From Bacteroidales bacterium (lineage in GTDB: Bacteria > Bacteroidota > Bacteroidia > Bacteroidales > UBA932): 64,000 nucleotides of DNA. Both the position numbers and the translations under genes were made by a program. Shown in pieces: positions 13,965 to 24,842 of the stretch. Each line of letters opens with the position of its first letter. The stretch's first letter is position 1. The stretch is taken from the NCBI GenBank assembly GCA_017430365.1, contig JAFRNC010000004.1:310001-374000 (forward strand). The letters are read 5' to 3'. The notes beneath the pieces are model-generated. The model saw only the letters and a list, made by a program, of their open reading frames with translations. It ran no database searches and was not told the DNA's origin.

Positions 13965-14888
13965 TTATTTCATGAAACCGAGTACTGCGTTTTCGATTCC
14001 CTCGGCATCAAGGCCATAGTGATGGAAAATCTCGGGAGAGGAGCCGTGGACCACATTCTCGTCAGGAATTCCGAGTATCTTCACAGGAACGGGGTTCTCG
14101 CTGAGAGTCTCGGTGACGAGGGCTCCCAGACCGCCGAAACGGCTGTGCTCCTCGACGGTCACTATGCGCCCGGTCTCGCGTGCGGCTTTCAGGACGGCGT
14201 CCTTATCGAAGGGCTTGATCCAGGACAGATCGAGCACCCGTGCATTGATGCCGCGATCCCTGAGCCTCATACCGGCACGGAACGCGTGGTAAACCGTCTC
14301 GCCGGCACCTATTATAGTTATATCGTTGCCTTCAAGAAGTGTATTCGCCTTCCCTATCTCGAAATCGAAATCGTCATTTTCATATACATCCGGAACGGCG
14401 GCGCGACCCACCCTGACATATACCGGCTGGGGGAAATCAACCAGGAACTTCACGAGTTTGGCAGTCGCACGGGCGTCGGGCGGAAGGACTATGTTCATAC
14501 CGGGGAAGCAGCGCAGCACCGCTATGTCGTGCAGGCTGTGATGGGTAGCGCCGAGGGGGCCGTATGCCACTCCTCCGCTCACTCCGAGAATCTTTGCGGG
14601 ATTCTTGCTGTATGCGAGATCCACTTTCACCTGCTCGAGGCTGCGCGCCACATAGAAGCATGCAGGACCGCAGCAGAAGACCTTCTTGCCGCTGTGGGCC
14701 AGGCCGGCGGAGATTCCGACGGCGTCCTGCTCTGCGATGCCGCACTCCACGAACTGTGCGGGCAGCTCCTTGGCAAAATCGGTCAGTGTGACCGAGCCGC
14801 GGGCATCCGTAGTCACGGCAATGATGTCCTTGTCCTTACGCGCCAGTTCGAGCAGCGTATCGGTAAAACTTTTCCTGCAGGCGATCAT
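13965..14888 (-). CDS. Split transketolase, C-terminal (pyrimidine-binding) subunit
   Basis: A 307-residue protein covering the Pyr and C-terminal domains of transketolase. VECGIAEQDAVGISAGLAHS carries the conserved glutamate (E53) that activates thiamine diphosphate. GVAYGPLGATHHSLHDIAVL is the substrate-channel histidine block. The C-terminal domain (VTVEEHSRFGGLG) is complete. It overlaps the N-subunit gene by 4 bases (14885-14888), so the two are translationally coupled and should form one enzyme. Split transketolases often serve specialised pathways instead of the general pentose phosphate pathway, for example apulose-4-phosphate or sulfo-sugar cleavage. Its linkage to a kinase and isomerase supports a dedicated catabolic role here. 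Confidence 0.9.
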   Translation of the reverse strand: MIACRKSFTDTLLELARKDKDIIAVTTDARGSVTLTDFAKELPAQFVECGIAEQDAVGISAGLAHSGKKVFCCGPACFYVARSLEQVKVDLAYSKNPAKILGVSGGVAYGPLGATHHSLHDIAVLRCFPGMNIVLPPDARATAKLVKFLVDFPQPVYVRVGRAAVPDVYENDDFDFEIGKANTLLEGNDITIIGAGETVYHAFRAGMRLRDRGINARVLDLSWIKPFDKDAVLKAARETGRIVTVEEHSRFGGLGALVTETLSENPVPVKILGIPDENVVHGSSPEIFHHYGLDAEGIENAVLGFMK

Positions 14889-15721
14889 AAAGCTTCCTCC
14901 ATTATCATTATTCGTGATTCAATCTCTTTCATAGCCTCTGCATACTGCTCGGCGCAGGGAACTCCGTGATGCCATTTCGCCACATTCTCCATATACGAGA
15001 CCCCTTTGCCCTTTGTTGTATGCGAGATGAGCAGATGGGGCTTTCCGGTTCCGAAGGAAAGGCTGTCAAGCTTTTCGACGATGTCGTCAATGTCGTCGCC
15101 GTCCATGTCGGTCACTTCCCATCCGAACGCACTCCATTTCTCGCGGATGTCTTCGATAGCCATCACGTCCTCGGTATCTCCGCTGATCTGGAGATGATTC
15201 CTGTCTATGATGGCCACCAGATTGCCGAGCTTGAACTGGTTGCCCGCCATCGCAGCCTCGTAGATGGAGCCCTCGCCCTGCTCACCGTCGCCCATAAGGA
15301 CGAAAGTACGGTACTGGCGGCCGTCCATCCTTGCAGCCAGCGCCATTCCGACACCTATCGAAAGACCGTGTCCCAGGGCACCTGAGCTCACCTCGATACC
15401 GGGAACGTTCACCGTGGGATGACCGCCCAGAGGGGAGCCGAAATGACCGAGGGTGTCGAGGGTCTCTTTCTTCAGGATTCCCTTGGCCTCAAGGGTGACG
15501 AACAATGCCTCGGCACAATGGCCCTTGCTGAGTATGAAGCGGTCCCTGTCGGGATCGTCCAGTTTCTCCCCGTCAATGTCAAGCGTATGGAAATACAAGG
15601 CTGTAAGGACATTGAGACAGGAAAGGTCCCCGCCCGTATGGCCGGCATTCGCACTGCAGATAACCTCCAGCAGGCGTTTCCTGTTACGTTCGGCAATCAG
15701 TTTTAGTTCAGAAGTATTCAT
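14885..15721 (-). CDS. Split transketolase, N-terminal (ThDP diphosphate-binding) subunit
   Basis: A 278-residue protein with the transketolase PP domain. NAGHTGGDLS and KGHCAEALF are N-terminal active-site histidine blocks. MGDGE (142-147 region) through IIDRN (Asn175) is the GDG-x-N thiamine-diphosphate/Mg2+ site. GALGHGLSIGVGMALAA is also conserved. It is the first gene of the long minus-strand directon. Its promoter lies at 15763-15793, divergent from a DeoR-type regulator 184 bases away. Being promoter-proximal suggests that the cytosolic pathway is the most highly expressed part of the locus. Confidence 0.9.
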   Translation of the reverse strand: MNTSELKLIAERNRKRLLEVICSANAGHTGGDLSCLNVLTALYFHTLDIDGEKLDDPDRDRFILSKGHCAEALFVTLEAKGILKKETLDTLGHFGSPLGGHPTVNVPGIEVSSGALGHGLSIGVGMALAARMDGRQYRTFVLMGDGEQGEGSIYEAAMAGNQFKLGNLVAIIDRNHLQISGDTEDVMAIEDIREKWSAFGWEVTDMDGDDIDDIVEKLDSLSFGTGKPHLLISHTTKGKGVSYMENVAKWHHGVPCAEQYAEAMKEIESRIMIMEEAL

Positions 15722-15760
15722 AATCGAAATGTGTTCTTTCGTTCAAATTGGCTTTCTCTC

Positions 15761-15801
15761 TGCAAATATAAGAATTCGAAAACACAAAACAAAAGAAATC
15801 G
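15761..15801 (-). promoter_or_regulatory. Promoter and probable DeoR operator of the transketolase/SusCD directon
   Basis: On the minus strand, TATATTTG (15763-15770) is a Bacteroidetes -7 element. TTTG (15790-15793) lies 19 bases upstream as the -33 element. The 41-base block 15761-15801 matches 17952-17992, upstream of the esterase, at 35 of 41 positions without gaps. This includes the spacer, so it is likely both promoter and regulator site. Confidence 0.7.
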
Positions 15802-15850
15802 AAAGTTTTTTCAATATTTTTTTCTATCCGACATTGCGGTTCAAACAAGA

Positions 15851-15882
15851 TTTGCTTTCAGTTACTTTTTTCTGTATCTTTG
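15851..15882 (+). promoter_or_regulatory. Promoter of the DeoR-family regulator gene
   Basis: TTTG at 15851-15854 and TATCTTTG at 15875-15882, separated by 20 bases, match the Bacteroidetes -33/-7 consensus. The start codon is 22 bases further downstream. It is divergent from the transketolase promoter, so one bound regulator could affect both. Confidence 0.65.
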
Positions 15883-15904
15883 TCCGTAACAAATCTCGAT
15901 AATC

Positions 15905-16666
15905 ATGGCTCTCAACCAACGCAGACAGGAAATCCTCAACCTGATACGTGAAGACGGTCAGGCGAAGGTCCAGAAACTAGCCAAAATTTTCAAGGTTTCG
16001 GAAGTTACAATACGCCAGGACCTTATGGAACTGGAAGAACTGGGATTCGTCCAGCGCGAGTATGGAGGCGCCTACCTGAAGGACGTGGGCAATTTCGCCA
16101 GCACCGGAACGCTGATAAACGAAAATGTACGAAGCGAAGAGAAAAAGGAACTCGCCCTCAAGGCCCTTCAGTTCATAAAGGACGGGGATACGATCATACT
16201 GGATTCGGGCTCCACGACCACCGAACTGGCCAAACTGATGAACGGCTTCAAAGACCTCAACGTAATAACCAACGCCCTGAACATCGCCCTCATCCTCAGC
16301 GCCAGGAATCCCGGAATAAACCTGCTCGTTTCAGGCGGGGAATTCAAGGCCCCCACCCTTTCGCTCACCGGAGACATGGCTGCCGGCTCATTCAAGGGAA
16401 TCCACGTAAGCAAATGCTTCCTGGCGACGGCGGGCATCACGCCCGATATGCAACTCACCTATCCCTCGCTGAGCGACCTTCCCGTCAAGTCGGCCATGAT
16501 ACGCGCTGCAGACAAAGTCTATCTGCTGGCCGACTCTTCGAAGATCGGAACCAGTTCATTCGCATCCCTGGGCCGACTCTCCCTGATAGACACGCTCATC
16601 ACGGACAGCAAGATAACTCCAGCGCAGTTGGAGGCCATACGGGAGCTGAAAGTCGAAGTGATATAA
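15905..16666 (+). CDS. DeoR/GlpR-family transcriptional regulator
   Basis: A 253-residue regulator. The N-terminal ~60 residues form a winged helix (RRQEILNLIREDGQ, VSEVTIRQDLMELEELGFV). The C-terminal DeoRC sensor domain has the phosphosugar-isomerase-like loop ILDSGSTTTELAKL. DeoR proteins of this type usually repress sugar catabolic operons and respond to a phosphorylated intermediate. It is divergent from the split-transketolase directon. A near-identical promoter block is found at that directon and at the esterase gene 16741-17928, which fits a small regulon. A kinase product such as a ketose phosphate would be the natural effector; this is inference. Confidence 0.9.
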   Translation: MALNQRRQEILNLIREDGQAKVQKLAKIFKVSEVTIRQDLMELEELGFVQREYGGAYLKDVGNFASTGTLINENVRSEEKKELALKALQFIKDGDTIILDSGSTTTELAKLMNGFKDLNVITNALNIALILSARNPGINLLVSGGEFKAPTLSLTGDMAAGSFKGIHVSKCFLATAGITPDMQLTYPSLSDLPVKSAMIRAADKVYLLADSSKIGTSSFASLGRLSLIDTLITDSKITPAQLEAIRELKVEVI

Positions 16667-16684
16667 AGGATTTGATGGAATCAA

Positions 16685-16712
16685 AAAAGGCCCGCCTCAC
16701 GGCGGGCCTTTT
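16685..16712. terminator. Bidirectional rho-independent terminator
   Basis: A perfect 12-base-pair stem (16685-16696 with 16701-16712), loop TCAC, GC core with A-run on one side and T-run on the other. It lies between the convergent deoR gene (ends 16666) and the esterase gene (ends 16741), so it can serve both. Confidence 0.85.
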
Positions 16713-16740
16713 CCATCCAATCATTTAACCTAAAAACATT

Positions 16741-19220
<2,480 letters not shown>

Positions 19221-19224
19221 GGTT

Positions 19225-19254
19225 GTTCAGAAAGGTTGTTTCTGAACAAATATA
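19225..19254 (-). promoter_or_regulatory. Alcohol dehydrogenase promoter with overlapping inverted repeat
   Basis: A -7 element TATATTTG lies on the minus strand at 19247-19254. It abuts a perfect inverted repeat, GTTCAGAAA (19225-19233) and TTTCTGAAC (19239-19247), with a 5-base gap. The repeat fills the very short leader just before the start codon (19220). It could be an operator at the transcription start or an mRNA hairpin hiding the translation start. Confidence 0.6.
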
Positions 19255-19257
19255 CGA

Positions 19258-19626
19258 TTATTTCAGGAAAACAAAAAACACAGCCAGTACGAGGCAGGCG
19301 AAAGCGGCAAAATGGTTCCACTGGAGGGGCTGCCCCTTGAACACGAACATGACGATTATGGAAAAGACCGTCAGCGAAATCACCTCCTGGATGACCTTCA
19401 GCTGCATGAGGTTGAACGGACCTCCGTTGCCCGAGAAACCGATCCGGTTTGCGGGCACGGTCAGGCAGTATTCGAAGAAGGCTATACCCCATGAGAAAAG
19501 GATGACCAGGATAAGCGGCCAGCCGGTGGAAACCTTCATTTCCTGCAGCTTGAGATGGCCGTACCAGGCGAATGTCATGAAGATGTTGGAACAGACCAGC
19601 ATCAGGATGGTCCAGAGTGCATTCAT
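19258..19626 (-). CDS. DUF486 family small membrane protein (DMT superfamily)
   Basis: A 122-residue protein with four predicted membrane helices (LWTILMLVCSNIFMTFAWY, PLILVILFSWGIAFFEYCL, VIQEVISLTVFSIIVMFVF, FAAFACLVLAVFFVFLK). The motif FAWYGHLK and the block EYCLTVPANRIG are typical of the DUF486 family, which is related to small multidrug-resistance-like transporters and has no proven function. I start it at MNALWTI because the frame upstream crosses the divergent promoter region. A -7 element (TATATTTG, minus, 19646-19653) lies 20 bases upstream of the start. The gene ends just before the alcohol dehydrogenase promoter. Confidence 0.85.
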   Translation of the reverse strand: MNALWTILMLVCSNIFMTFAWYGHLKLQEMKVSTGWPLILVILFSWGIAFFEYCLTVPANRIGFSGNGGPFNLMQLKVIQEVISLTVFSIIVMFVFKGQPLQWNHFAAFACLVLAVFFVFLK

Positions 19627-19717
19627 AGTTTTGAGTTTCGGGCCGCAAATATACGAGATTGGCACAGAAGTTGGTATTATTTTTTCAACAACCAAACTCA
19701 AATTTTTGTCTTTAGAA

Positions 19718-20269
19718 ATGGAAAAACTCAACAAACCCGCCATCCTTGTCGTCGACATGCTCAACGACTTCGTGACCGGCGCAATCGGTTGTGACCGTGC
19801 CAGAGCCATTGTCCCCGCTACCGCCCGCCTGCTTGACGCAGCCCGTGAAAAAGGCGTGCCCGTGATCTTCTGCAACGACGCACACCGTCCCGGCATTGAC
19901 CGCGAACTGATCATCTGGGGCGACCACGCCATTGTCGGGACCCCCGGCGCACAAGTCATTCCCGAACTCCCCATCCACAAAGAAGACTTTGTCGTGCCGA
20001 AACGCCGCTACAGCGGATTCTTCCAGACCGACCTCGACATCCTGCTCAAGGAACTCGGTGTCAAGACCGTGGTCATCACGGGGCTCCACACCCACATGTG
20101 CTGCCGCCACACATCGTCGGACGCCTTCTGCCTCGGATACGACGTCGTCGTCGCGAAAGAAGCCACGAACTCCTTCACGGAAGAAGATTATCTCGGCGGA
20201 CTGGCCTACCTGAAGACCTGCTACGGCGCCGACGCCTATACCAACGACGAACTGATCGCAGCATTCTGA
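19718..20269 (+). CDS. Isochorismatase-family cysteine hydrolase (nicotinamidase-like)
   Basis: A 183-residue protein. ILVVDMLNDFVTGA holds the catalytic aspartate, a lysine is available in VVPKRRYSGF, and GLHTHMCCRHTSSDAF holds the nucleophilic cysteine; together these form the Asp-Lys-Cys triad of the isochorismatase/nicotinamidase fold. HRPGIDREL may include metal ligands. I start it at MEKLNKPAILVVD; the longer open frame upstream runs through the divergent gene region. Likely reactions are hydrolysis of nicotinamide or another amide. It ends before a strong terminator, so it is probably monocistronic. Confidence 0.88.
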   Translation: MEKLNKPAILVVDMLNDFVTGAIGCDRARAIVPATARLLDAAREKGVPVIFCNDAHRPGIDRELIIWGDHAIVGTPGAQVIPELPIHKEDFVVPKRRYSGFFQTDLDILLKELGVKTVVITGLHTHMCCRHTSSDAFCLGYDVVVAKEATNSFTEEDYLGGLAYLKTCYGADAYTNDELIAAF

Positions 20270-20306
20270 TAAAAATCTGAGCAGATCCGGCAGACTGCCC
20301 AGCATG

Positions 20307-20335
20307 CGGGTGCCCCTTCGGGGGCGCCCGTTTTT
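20307..20335 (+). terminator. Rho-independent terminator with TTCG tetraloop
   Basis: A ten-pair stem (20307-20316 with 20321-20330, one G-T pair), closing a TTCG loop and followed by five T. It terminates the isochorismatase-family gene ahead of purF. Confidence 0.9.
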
Positions 20336-20375
20336 GTTTCCTTCGGAAAGAACGGGGAAACTGATATTTTTTACT

Positions 20376-20383
20376 TATATTTG
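20376..20383 (+). promoter_or_regulatory. Promoter -7 element of the purF-purC operon
   Basis: TATATTTG at 20376-20383 lies 20 bases before the purF start codon. No clear TTTG -33 element is seen at the usual distance. No purine riboswitch-like structure is apparent in this short leader. Confidence 0.55.
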
Positions 20384-20403
20384 TGGCTTAGCAAAATCAA
20401 GCG

Positions 20404-22191
20404 ATGGAACCTATCAAACACGAATGTGGGATCGCAATGATCCGGCTGCTCAAGCCGCTTCAGTACTACAAGGAAAAATACGGAACCGAAAAATTTGCGC
20501 TGAACAAGCTCTATCTGATGATGGAGAAACAGCACAACCGCGGGCAGGAGGGCGCCGGCATCGCCAGCGTCAAGATCGTCACCGAGCCTGGACATGAGTT
20601 CATGTTCAGGGAAAAGGCACCGGGAAAGGACGCCATCACCAATGTTTTCGCCGAGGTGCACAAGCAGATCGAAGAAACGCCCGAAGGTGAGAATCCGCCT
20701 TTCATCGGAGAACTCTACATGGGACATCTCCGCTACTCCACCACCGGCCACAGCGGTATGAAATACGTCCACCCCTTCCTGCGCAGGAACAACTGGAAGG
20801 CCAAGAACCTGTGTATCTGCGGCAACTTCAACATGACCAACATCGATGAAGTGTTCAAGATGCTGGCCGACCAGGGACAGTACCCCCGCATCAACGCCGA
20901 CGCCTACATCATGCTGGAGTTGATGGGGCACCGCCTCGACAGGGAAGTCGAGCGCAACTTCGTCGAAGCCAGGAATCTCTCGCTCGAAGGACGCGATATC
21001 ACCTCATACATCGACTCCCACCTGGAAATCTCCAACGTCCTGCGCACCACGATGCCCCACTTCGACGGCGGATACGTGGTATGCGGCATTACGGGAAGCG
21101 GAGAGTTTTTCGCCATGCGCGACCCCAACGGCATCAGGCCCGCCTTCTGGTATGCTGACGATGAGATCGTGGCAGTCGCCAGCGAGCGGCCGGTGCTCCA
21201 GACCACTTTCGGACTGGAATGTGACCAGGTCAGGGAGATCGGGCCGGGTGCGGCCCTCATCGTAAAGGGCAACGGCAGCCTTTCGCTGCAGCGCATAATC
21301 CCCGCCGGTAAACCTGCCGCATGCAGTTTCGAGCGTATCTACTTCAGCCGGGGCAACGACCGCGACATCCACCGGGAACGGAGACGCCTCGGGTCGCAGT
21401 TGCGCGAAAGGATACTCAAGGCGGTCGGTTACGACATCCCGCACACCGTCTTCTCCTATATACCTAATACGGCCGAGGTGGCATATTACGGTATGGTTGA
21501 CAGCATCAGGGAGCTTTATCCCGAAGTGCGCGCCGACAAGATAGTATCGAAAGACATCAAACTGAGGACCTTCATCACTGAAGGTTCGTCCCGCAACGAC
21601 CTTGCCGGCCATGTCTACGACATAACCTACGGCACACTGGAACCCGGGAGGGACAGCCTTGTGGTCATAGACGACAGTATCGTGCGCGGCACCACGCTCC
21701 GGGAGAGCATCATCCGGATCCTCGACCGCCTGCATCCAAGGAAAATCGTCATAGCGAGTTCGTGTCCCCAGGTGCGCTATCCGGACTGGTACGGCATCGA
21801 CATGTCGCGCATGACCGAATTCATCGCCTTCATCGCGGCTGTCGCGCTGCTCCATGACAGGGGGAAGGAATCGCTGCTGGAAGAGGTCTACAGGCTATGC
21901 AAGGGTCAGGAGGATCTTCCTGCTGCAGAATGCCGGAATTTCGTACGCCTCATCTATGACGAGTTCACCGAAGAGGAGGTCAGCCGCAAGATCGTCCAGC
22001 TCCTGAGGCCGGACGACATCCACGCGGAGGTCGAGATCGTCTACCAGACGCTCGACGGACTCCACGCCGCATGCCCCGACCATCAGGGCGACTGGTATTT
22101 CAGCGGTGACTACCCCACCCCGGGCGGATTCAAGCTCCTCAACAAGGCATATATCGATTATTACGAAAACGATTATCTCAATAAAAAATGA
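20404..22191 (+). CDS. purF: Amidophosphoribosyltransferase-like protein (long PurF)
   Basis: A 595-residue protein that joins a class II glutamine amidotransferase domain to a phosphoribosyltransferase domain. [10 protein letters not shown] places the candidate N-terminal nucleophile at Cys8 after a short propeptide. [13 protein letters not shown] and the LRYSTTG block belong to the glutaminase half. [12 protein letters not shown] (about 420-431) is the PRPP-binding loop. The first step of purine synthesis (PRPP plus glutamine to phosphoribosylamine) is the expected reaction. It is longer than the ~500-residue classical PurF, and a second, shorter PurF may exist elsewhere in such genomes. 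The 4-base overlap with purC supports a purine operon. Confidence 0.85.
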   Translation: MEPIKHECGIAMIRLLKPLQYYKEKYGTEKFALNKLYLMMEKQHNRGQEGAGIASVKIVTEPGHEFMFREKAPGKDAITNVFAEVHKQIEETPEGENPPFIGELYMGHLRYSTTGHSGMKYVHPFLRRNNWKAKNLCICGNFNMTNIDEVFKMLADQGQYPRINADAYIMLELMGHRLDREVERNFVEARNLSLEGRDITSYIDSHLEISNVLRTTMPHFDGGYVVCGITGSGEFFAMRDPNGIRPAFWYADDEIVAVASERPVLQTTFGLECDQVREIGPGAALIVKGNGSLSLQRIIPAGKPAACSFERIYFSRGNDRDIHRERRRLGSQLRERILKAVGYDIPHTVFSYIPNTAEVAYYGMVDSIRELYPEVRADKIVSKDIKLRTFITEGSSRNDLAGHVYDITYGTLEPGRDSLVVIDDSIVRGTTLRESIIRILDRLHPRKIVIASSCPQVRYPDWYGIDMSRMTEFIAFIAAVALLHDRGKESLLEEVYRLCKGQEDLPAAECRNFVRLIYDEFTEEEVSRKIVQLLRPDDIHAEVEIVYQTLDGLHAACPDHQGDWYFSGDYPTPGGFKLLNKAYIDYYENDYLNKK

Positions 22192-23135
22192 AAGCCATCA
22201 CCAATACCGATTTCCATTTCCCGGGACAGGTTTCCCGCTATGTAGGAAAAGTCCGGGACGTCTATGACATCGACGGTAAATACATCCTGCTGGTCGTAAC
22301 AGACCGTATCTCCGCCTTCGACGTGGTACTTCCCAAAGGTATTCCCTGCAAGGGACAGGTCCTGAACCAGATAGCTTCCCGGTTCCTCGACCTGACAAGC
22401 GACATAGTCCCCAACTGGAAGATCGCCGAGGTCGACCCCATGGCCACAATCGGAGTCATGTGCGAACCGTTCAAGGTGGAGATGGTCGTCCGCGGCTATC
22501 TGGCTGGACACGCCTGGAGGGAATACTGCGCCGGCAAGCGCACCCTCTGCGGAGAGCCGCTCCCCGAAGGGCTCAAGGAGAACCAGAAACTCCCCCGCCC
22601 CATCATCACCCCTACGACCAAGGCCAGCGAGGGCCACGACGAGGATATCAGCAGGGATGAAATCATCTCCAGCGGCCTCGTCCCCGCCGAAGACTACGCC
22701 CTTCTCGAAAAATACACCCTCGCCCTTTACCAGCGCGGTTGCGAACTTGCAGCCAAACGCGGGCTGATCCTGATGGACACCAAATACGAATTCGGCAAGA
22801 AAGACGGCAAGATTTACCTGATGGACGAAATCCACACTCCCGACTCATCGCGCTACATCTATGCCGATGGCTACGAGGAACGCCTCGCAAGCGGGGAACG
22901 CCAGAAACAACTCTCGAAGGAGTTCGTCCGCGAGTGGCTGATGTCTGAAGGTTTCCGCGGCCAGGCGGGGCAGCAGGTCCCTCCCATGACCGAAGAGGTC
23001 GTCGCCGGCATCACCGACCGTTATGTCGAACTCTACGAGCATATCACCGGCGAAGCTTTCGTCAGTCACGAAGAAGAGGACATCCCCGGCCGCATCGAGA
23101 GGAACGTCAACGCTTTCCTTGCCGGAAAGCGATAA
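22188..23135 (+). CDS. purC: Phosphoribosylaminoimidazole-succinocarboxamide synthase (SAICAR synthetase)
   Basis: A 315-residue enzyme that couples CAIR and aspartate with ATP to make SAICAR in purine synthesis. Visible signatures are [10 protein letters not shown] near the N-terminus, [39 protein letters not shown] and [20 protein letters not shown]. The length suits the longer SAICAR synthetase subgroup. It begins inside the purF stop region (4-base overlap), indicating translational coupling. Confidence 0.95.
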   Translation: MKAITNTDFHFPGQVSRYVGKVRDVYDIDGKYILLVVTDRISAFDVVLPKGIPCKGQVLNQIASRFLDLTSDIVPNWKIAEVDPMATIGVMCEPFKVEMVVRGYLAGHAWREYCAGKRTLCGEPLPEGLKENQKLPRPIITPTTKASEGHDEDISRDEIISSGLVPAEDYALLEKYTLALYQRGCELAAKRGLILMDTKYEFGKKDGKIYLMDEIHTPDSSRYIYADGYEERLASGERQKQLSKEFVREWLMSEGFRGQAGQQVPPMTEEVVAGITDRYVELYEHITGEAFVSHEEEDIPGRIERNVNAFLAGKR

Positions 23136-23168
23136 AAAAGATAACTTTACCGGGAAACCGGCCCTGAC

Positions 23169-24563
23169 ATGGAGACTACCACTATAATCATACTGGCTGT
23201 CGCCGTGGCCGCCGTCATAGTGGCGGTCCTGCTCACCCGCGCACTGACCAAGTCACACGTAGAGGCGGCAGGCAAAGCTGTGCAGGTCAGGCTCGAGACC
23301 GAGCTGGAGCATATCGGCCGCGACAAGGGGGCTTTGGAGGAGGAACTTTCAAAGGTCAGGGAATCTGTTCCCGGACAGATCGCGGTCGCGGTGGAAGCCG
23401 CCGAGAAAGCCAAGGATGCAGTGATCCAGGCCCGTGAAGAGGCCCACAGGCAGGCGATGGAGGATCTCCGGAGCCGTTTCGACGAAACCATCGAAAAGGT
23501 CTCCGCACAGGTCAAGGTCGATACCGAGCAGATGCTGAAGGAGCGCCAGCGGGAGTTCTCAGCCTCCAGCGGCGAAGCCATCGCCGGGCTGATGAAGCCG
23601 GTACGCGAGAAGATGGAAGACCTCCGCAAGGCGATGGAGGAGAACAGCACTGTCCACAAGACCGCGGAAAGCGCCATCAAGTCGGATGTCAGCAACCTCA
23701 TGCAGTTCGCCGGCAGGGTCTCCAAAAGCGCCGACCAGCTCGCAGCCGCCTTCAAGCACGGCAACAAATTCCAGGGCATATGGGGCGAAACGATTCTCGA
23801 GGAACTGCTATCATCCCAGGGCCTTACCGAAGGAATCCATTTCGATGTCCAACCTACCATAGTCGATTCTGAAGGCCGCGCGGTCCGCAATGAGGACGGC
23901 TCCATAATGCGCCCCGACGTGATCATCCACCTCGACACCCGGCGGGAAGTGATAGTCGACGCCAAGACATCGCTCTCGGCATATGTGAACTACGTCAACG
24001 CCGAAAACGAGGAAGACAGGGAGCGCAGCCTCAAAGCCCATATCGAGAGCATCCGCAACCATGTCAAGGAACTCGCGAAGAAAGACTACGCCTCTTACAT
24101 CCAGCCTCCAAAATGTTCCGCAGGATATGTCATCATGTTCGTACCAAACATGGGTGCCCTCTGGGCCGCTCTCAACGCAGAGCCTGATCTATGGCGCTGG
24201 GCAGCCGAACAGAATGTCTACATAGCCGATGAACAGTCGCTCTATGGTGCGCTCCGGATCGTCCAGCTCACATGGACGCAGGTCCAGCAGGAGCAGAATC
24301 ACGAGAAAGTCTTCGCGCTGGCGGGCGAGATGGTGGACCGCGTTGAGAAAGTGCTGTCCAGCTACGAAAACATAGGAAGGGCGCTCGACGCCGCAAAGAA
24401 AGCCTACGACGAAGGACACCGCAAGCTGGAGCCGCACGGCCAGAGCATCGTCACCACGGCGATCAAACTGACGAAGCTCGGAGCGAAGAAGGGCAAGGTC
24501 CTCGAAAAGATCATGCTCGACATAGACGATATACCAGCCCTCGAAGAGGGAGACCGAGAATAA
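23169..24563 (+). CDS. rmuC: RmuC-family DNA recombination protein
   Basis: A 464-residue protein. One N-terminal membrane helix (TTIIILAVAVAAVIVAVLL) is followed by a long charged coiled coil (about 30-170) and the RmuC core. The core has QGIWGETILEELLSSQGL, MRPDVIIHL, REVIVDAKTSLSAY and IMFVPNMGALWAAL. The RmuC core has a restriction-endonuclease-like fold, and the DxxxDAK-type region is visible. RmuC proteins are linked to limiting DNA inversions and in some bacteria to phage defence. It is 33 bases after purC and probably co-transcribed. Confidence 0.93.
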   Translation: METTTIIILAVAVAAVIVAVLLTRALTKSHVEAAGKAVQVRLETELEHIGRDKGALEEELSKVRESVPGQIAVAVEAAEKAKDAVIQAREEAHRQAMEDLRSRFDETIEKVSAQVKVDTEQMLKERQREFSASSGEAIAGLMKPVREKMEDLRKAMEENSTVHKTAESAIKSDVSNLMQFAGRVSKSADQLAAAFKHGNKFQGIWGETILEELLSSQGLTEGIHFDVQPTIVDSEGRAVRNEDGSIMRPDVIIHLDTRREVIVDAKTSLSAYVNYVNAENEEDRERSLKAHIESIRNHVKELAKKDYASYIQPPKCSAGYVIMFVPNMGALWAALNAEPDLWRWAAEQNVYIADEQSLYGALRIVQLTWTQVQQEQNHEKVFALAGEMVDRVEKVLSSYENIGRALDAAKKAYDEGHRKLEPHGQSIVTTAIKLTKLGAKKGKVLEKIMLDIDDIPALEEGDRE

Positions 24564-24820
24564 TCCCAAACCGCCGGCCTTCTCCTTGCCGGAACGCTCG
24601 GCGCCCAGGAACTGTCCAACTTCGCTCGCGGAGCCCAGCCCTCGTACCCGGCGAACGCAGCGAGAACTACTACGAGGCAAAGCAGCACGGCACCGAAATC
24701 CTCGACAAGGCCCTCGAGCGCAACGGGATGGCACACACCATCTACGCCTCGGAAGGCGGTCACACCTGGTACAACTGGAGACTCTACCTGAACACTTTCG
24801 CAAGACTGCTGTTCAAATAG
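24564..24820 (+). pseudogene. Decayed CE1-like esterase remnant
   Basis: Directly after the rmuC stop, one frame reads TAGLLLAGTLGAQELSNFAR, like the end of a secretion signal and mature start. A second frame (about 24660-24820) reads HTIYASEGGHTWYNWRLYLN and ends TFARLLFK before TAG. The latter is the C-terminus of the esterase family in this window ([21 protein letters not shown] in 1317-2501), including its catalytic histidine. The central ~300 residues, with the nucleophile serine, and the start codon are missing. This is therefore an internal-deletion pseudogene, not a gene. It is on the opposite strand from the intact copies. Confidence 0.75.
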
Positions 24821-24842
24821 AGTCAAGCTTCAGACTTTGGAT

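Noticed and set aside
13965..15721. Split transketolase as part of a sulfoquinovose (sulfo-TK) pathway
   Set aside because: No sulfo-sugar isomerase partner, sulfonate exporter or YihQ-like sulfoquinovosidase is seen, and a kinase is present, which that pathway does not need.
20304..20597. Plus-strand frame overlapping the terminator and purF start
   Set aside because: It reads through a strong terminator hairpin and is out of frame with purF.
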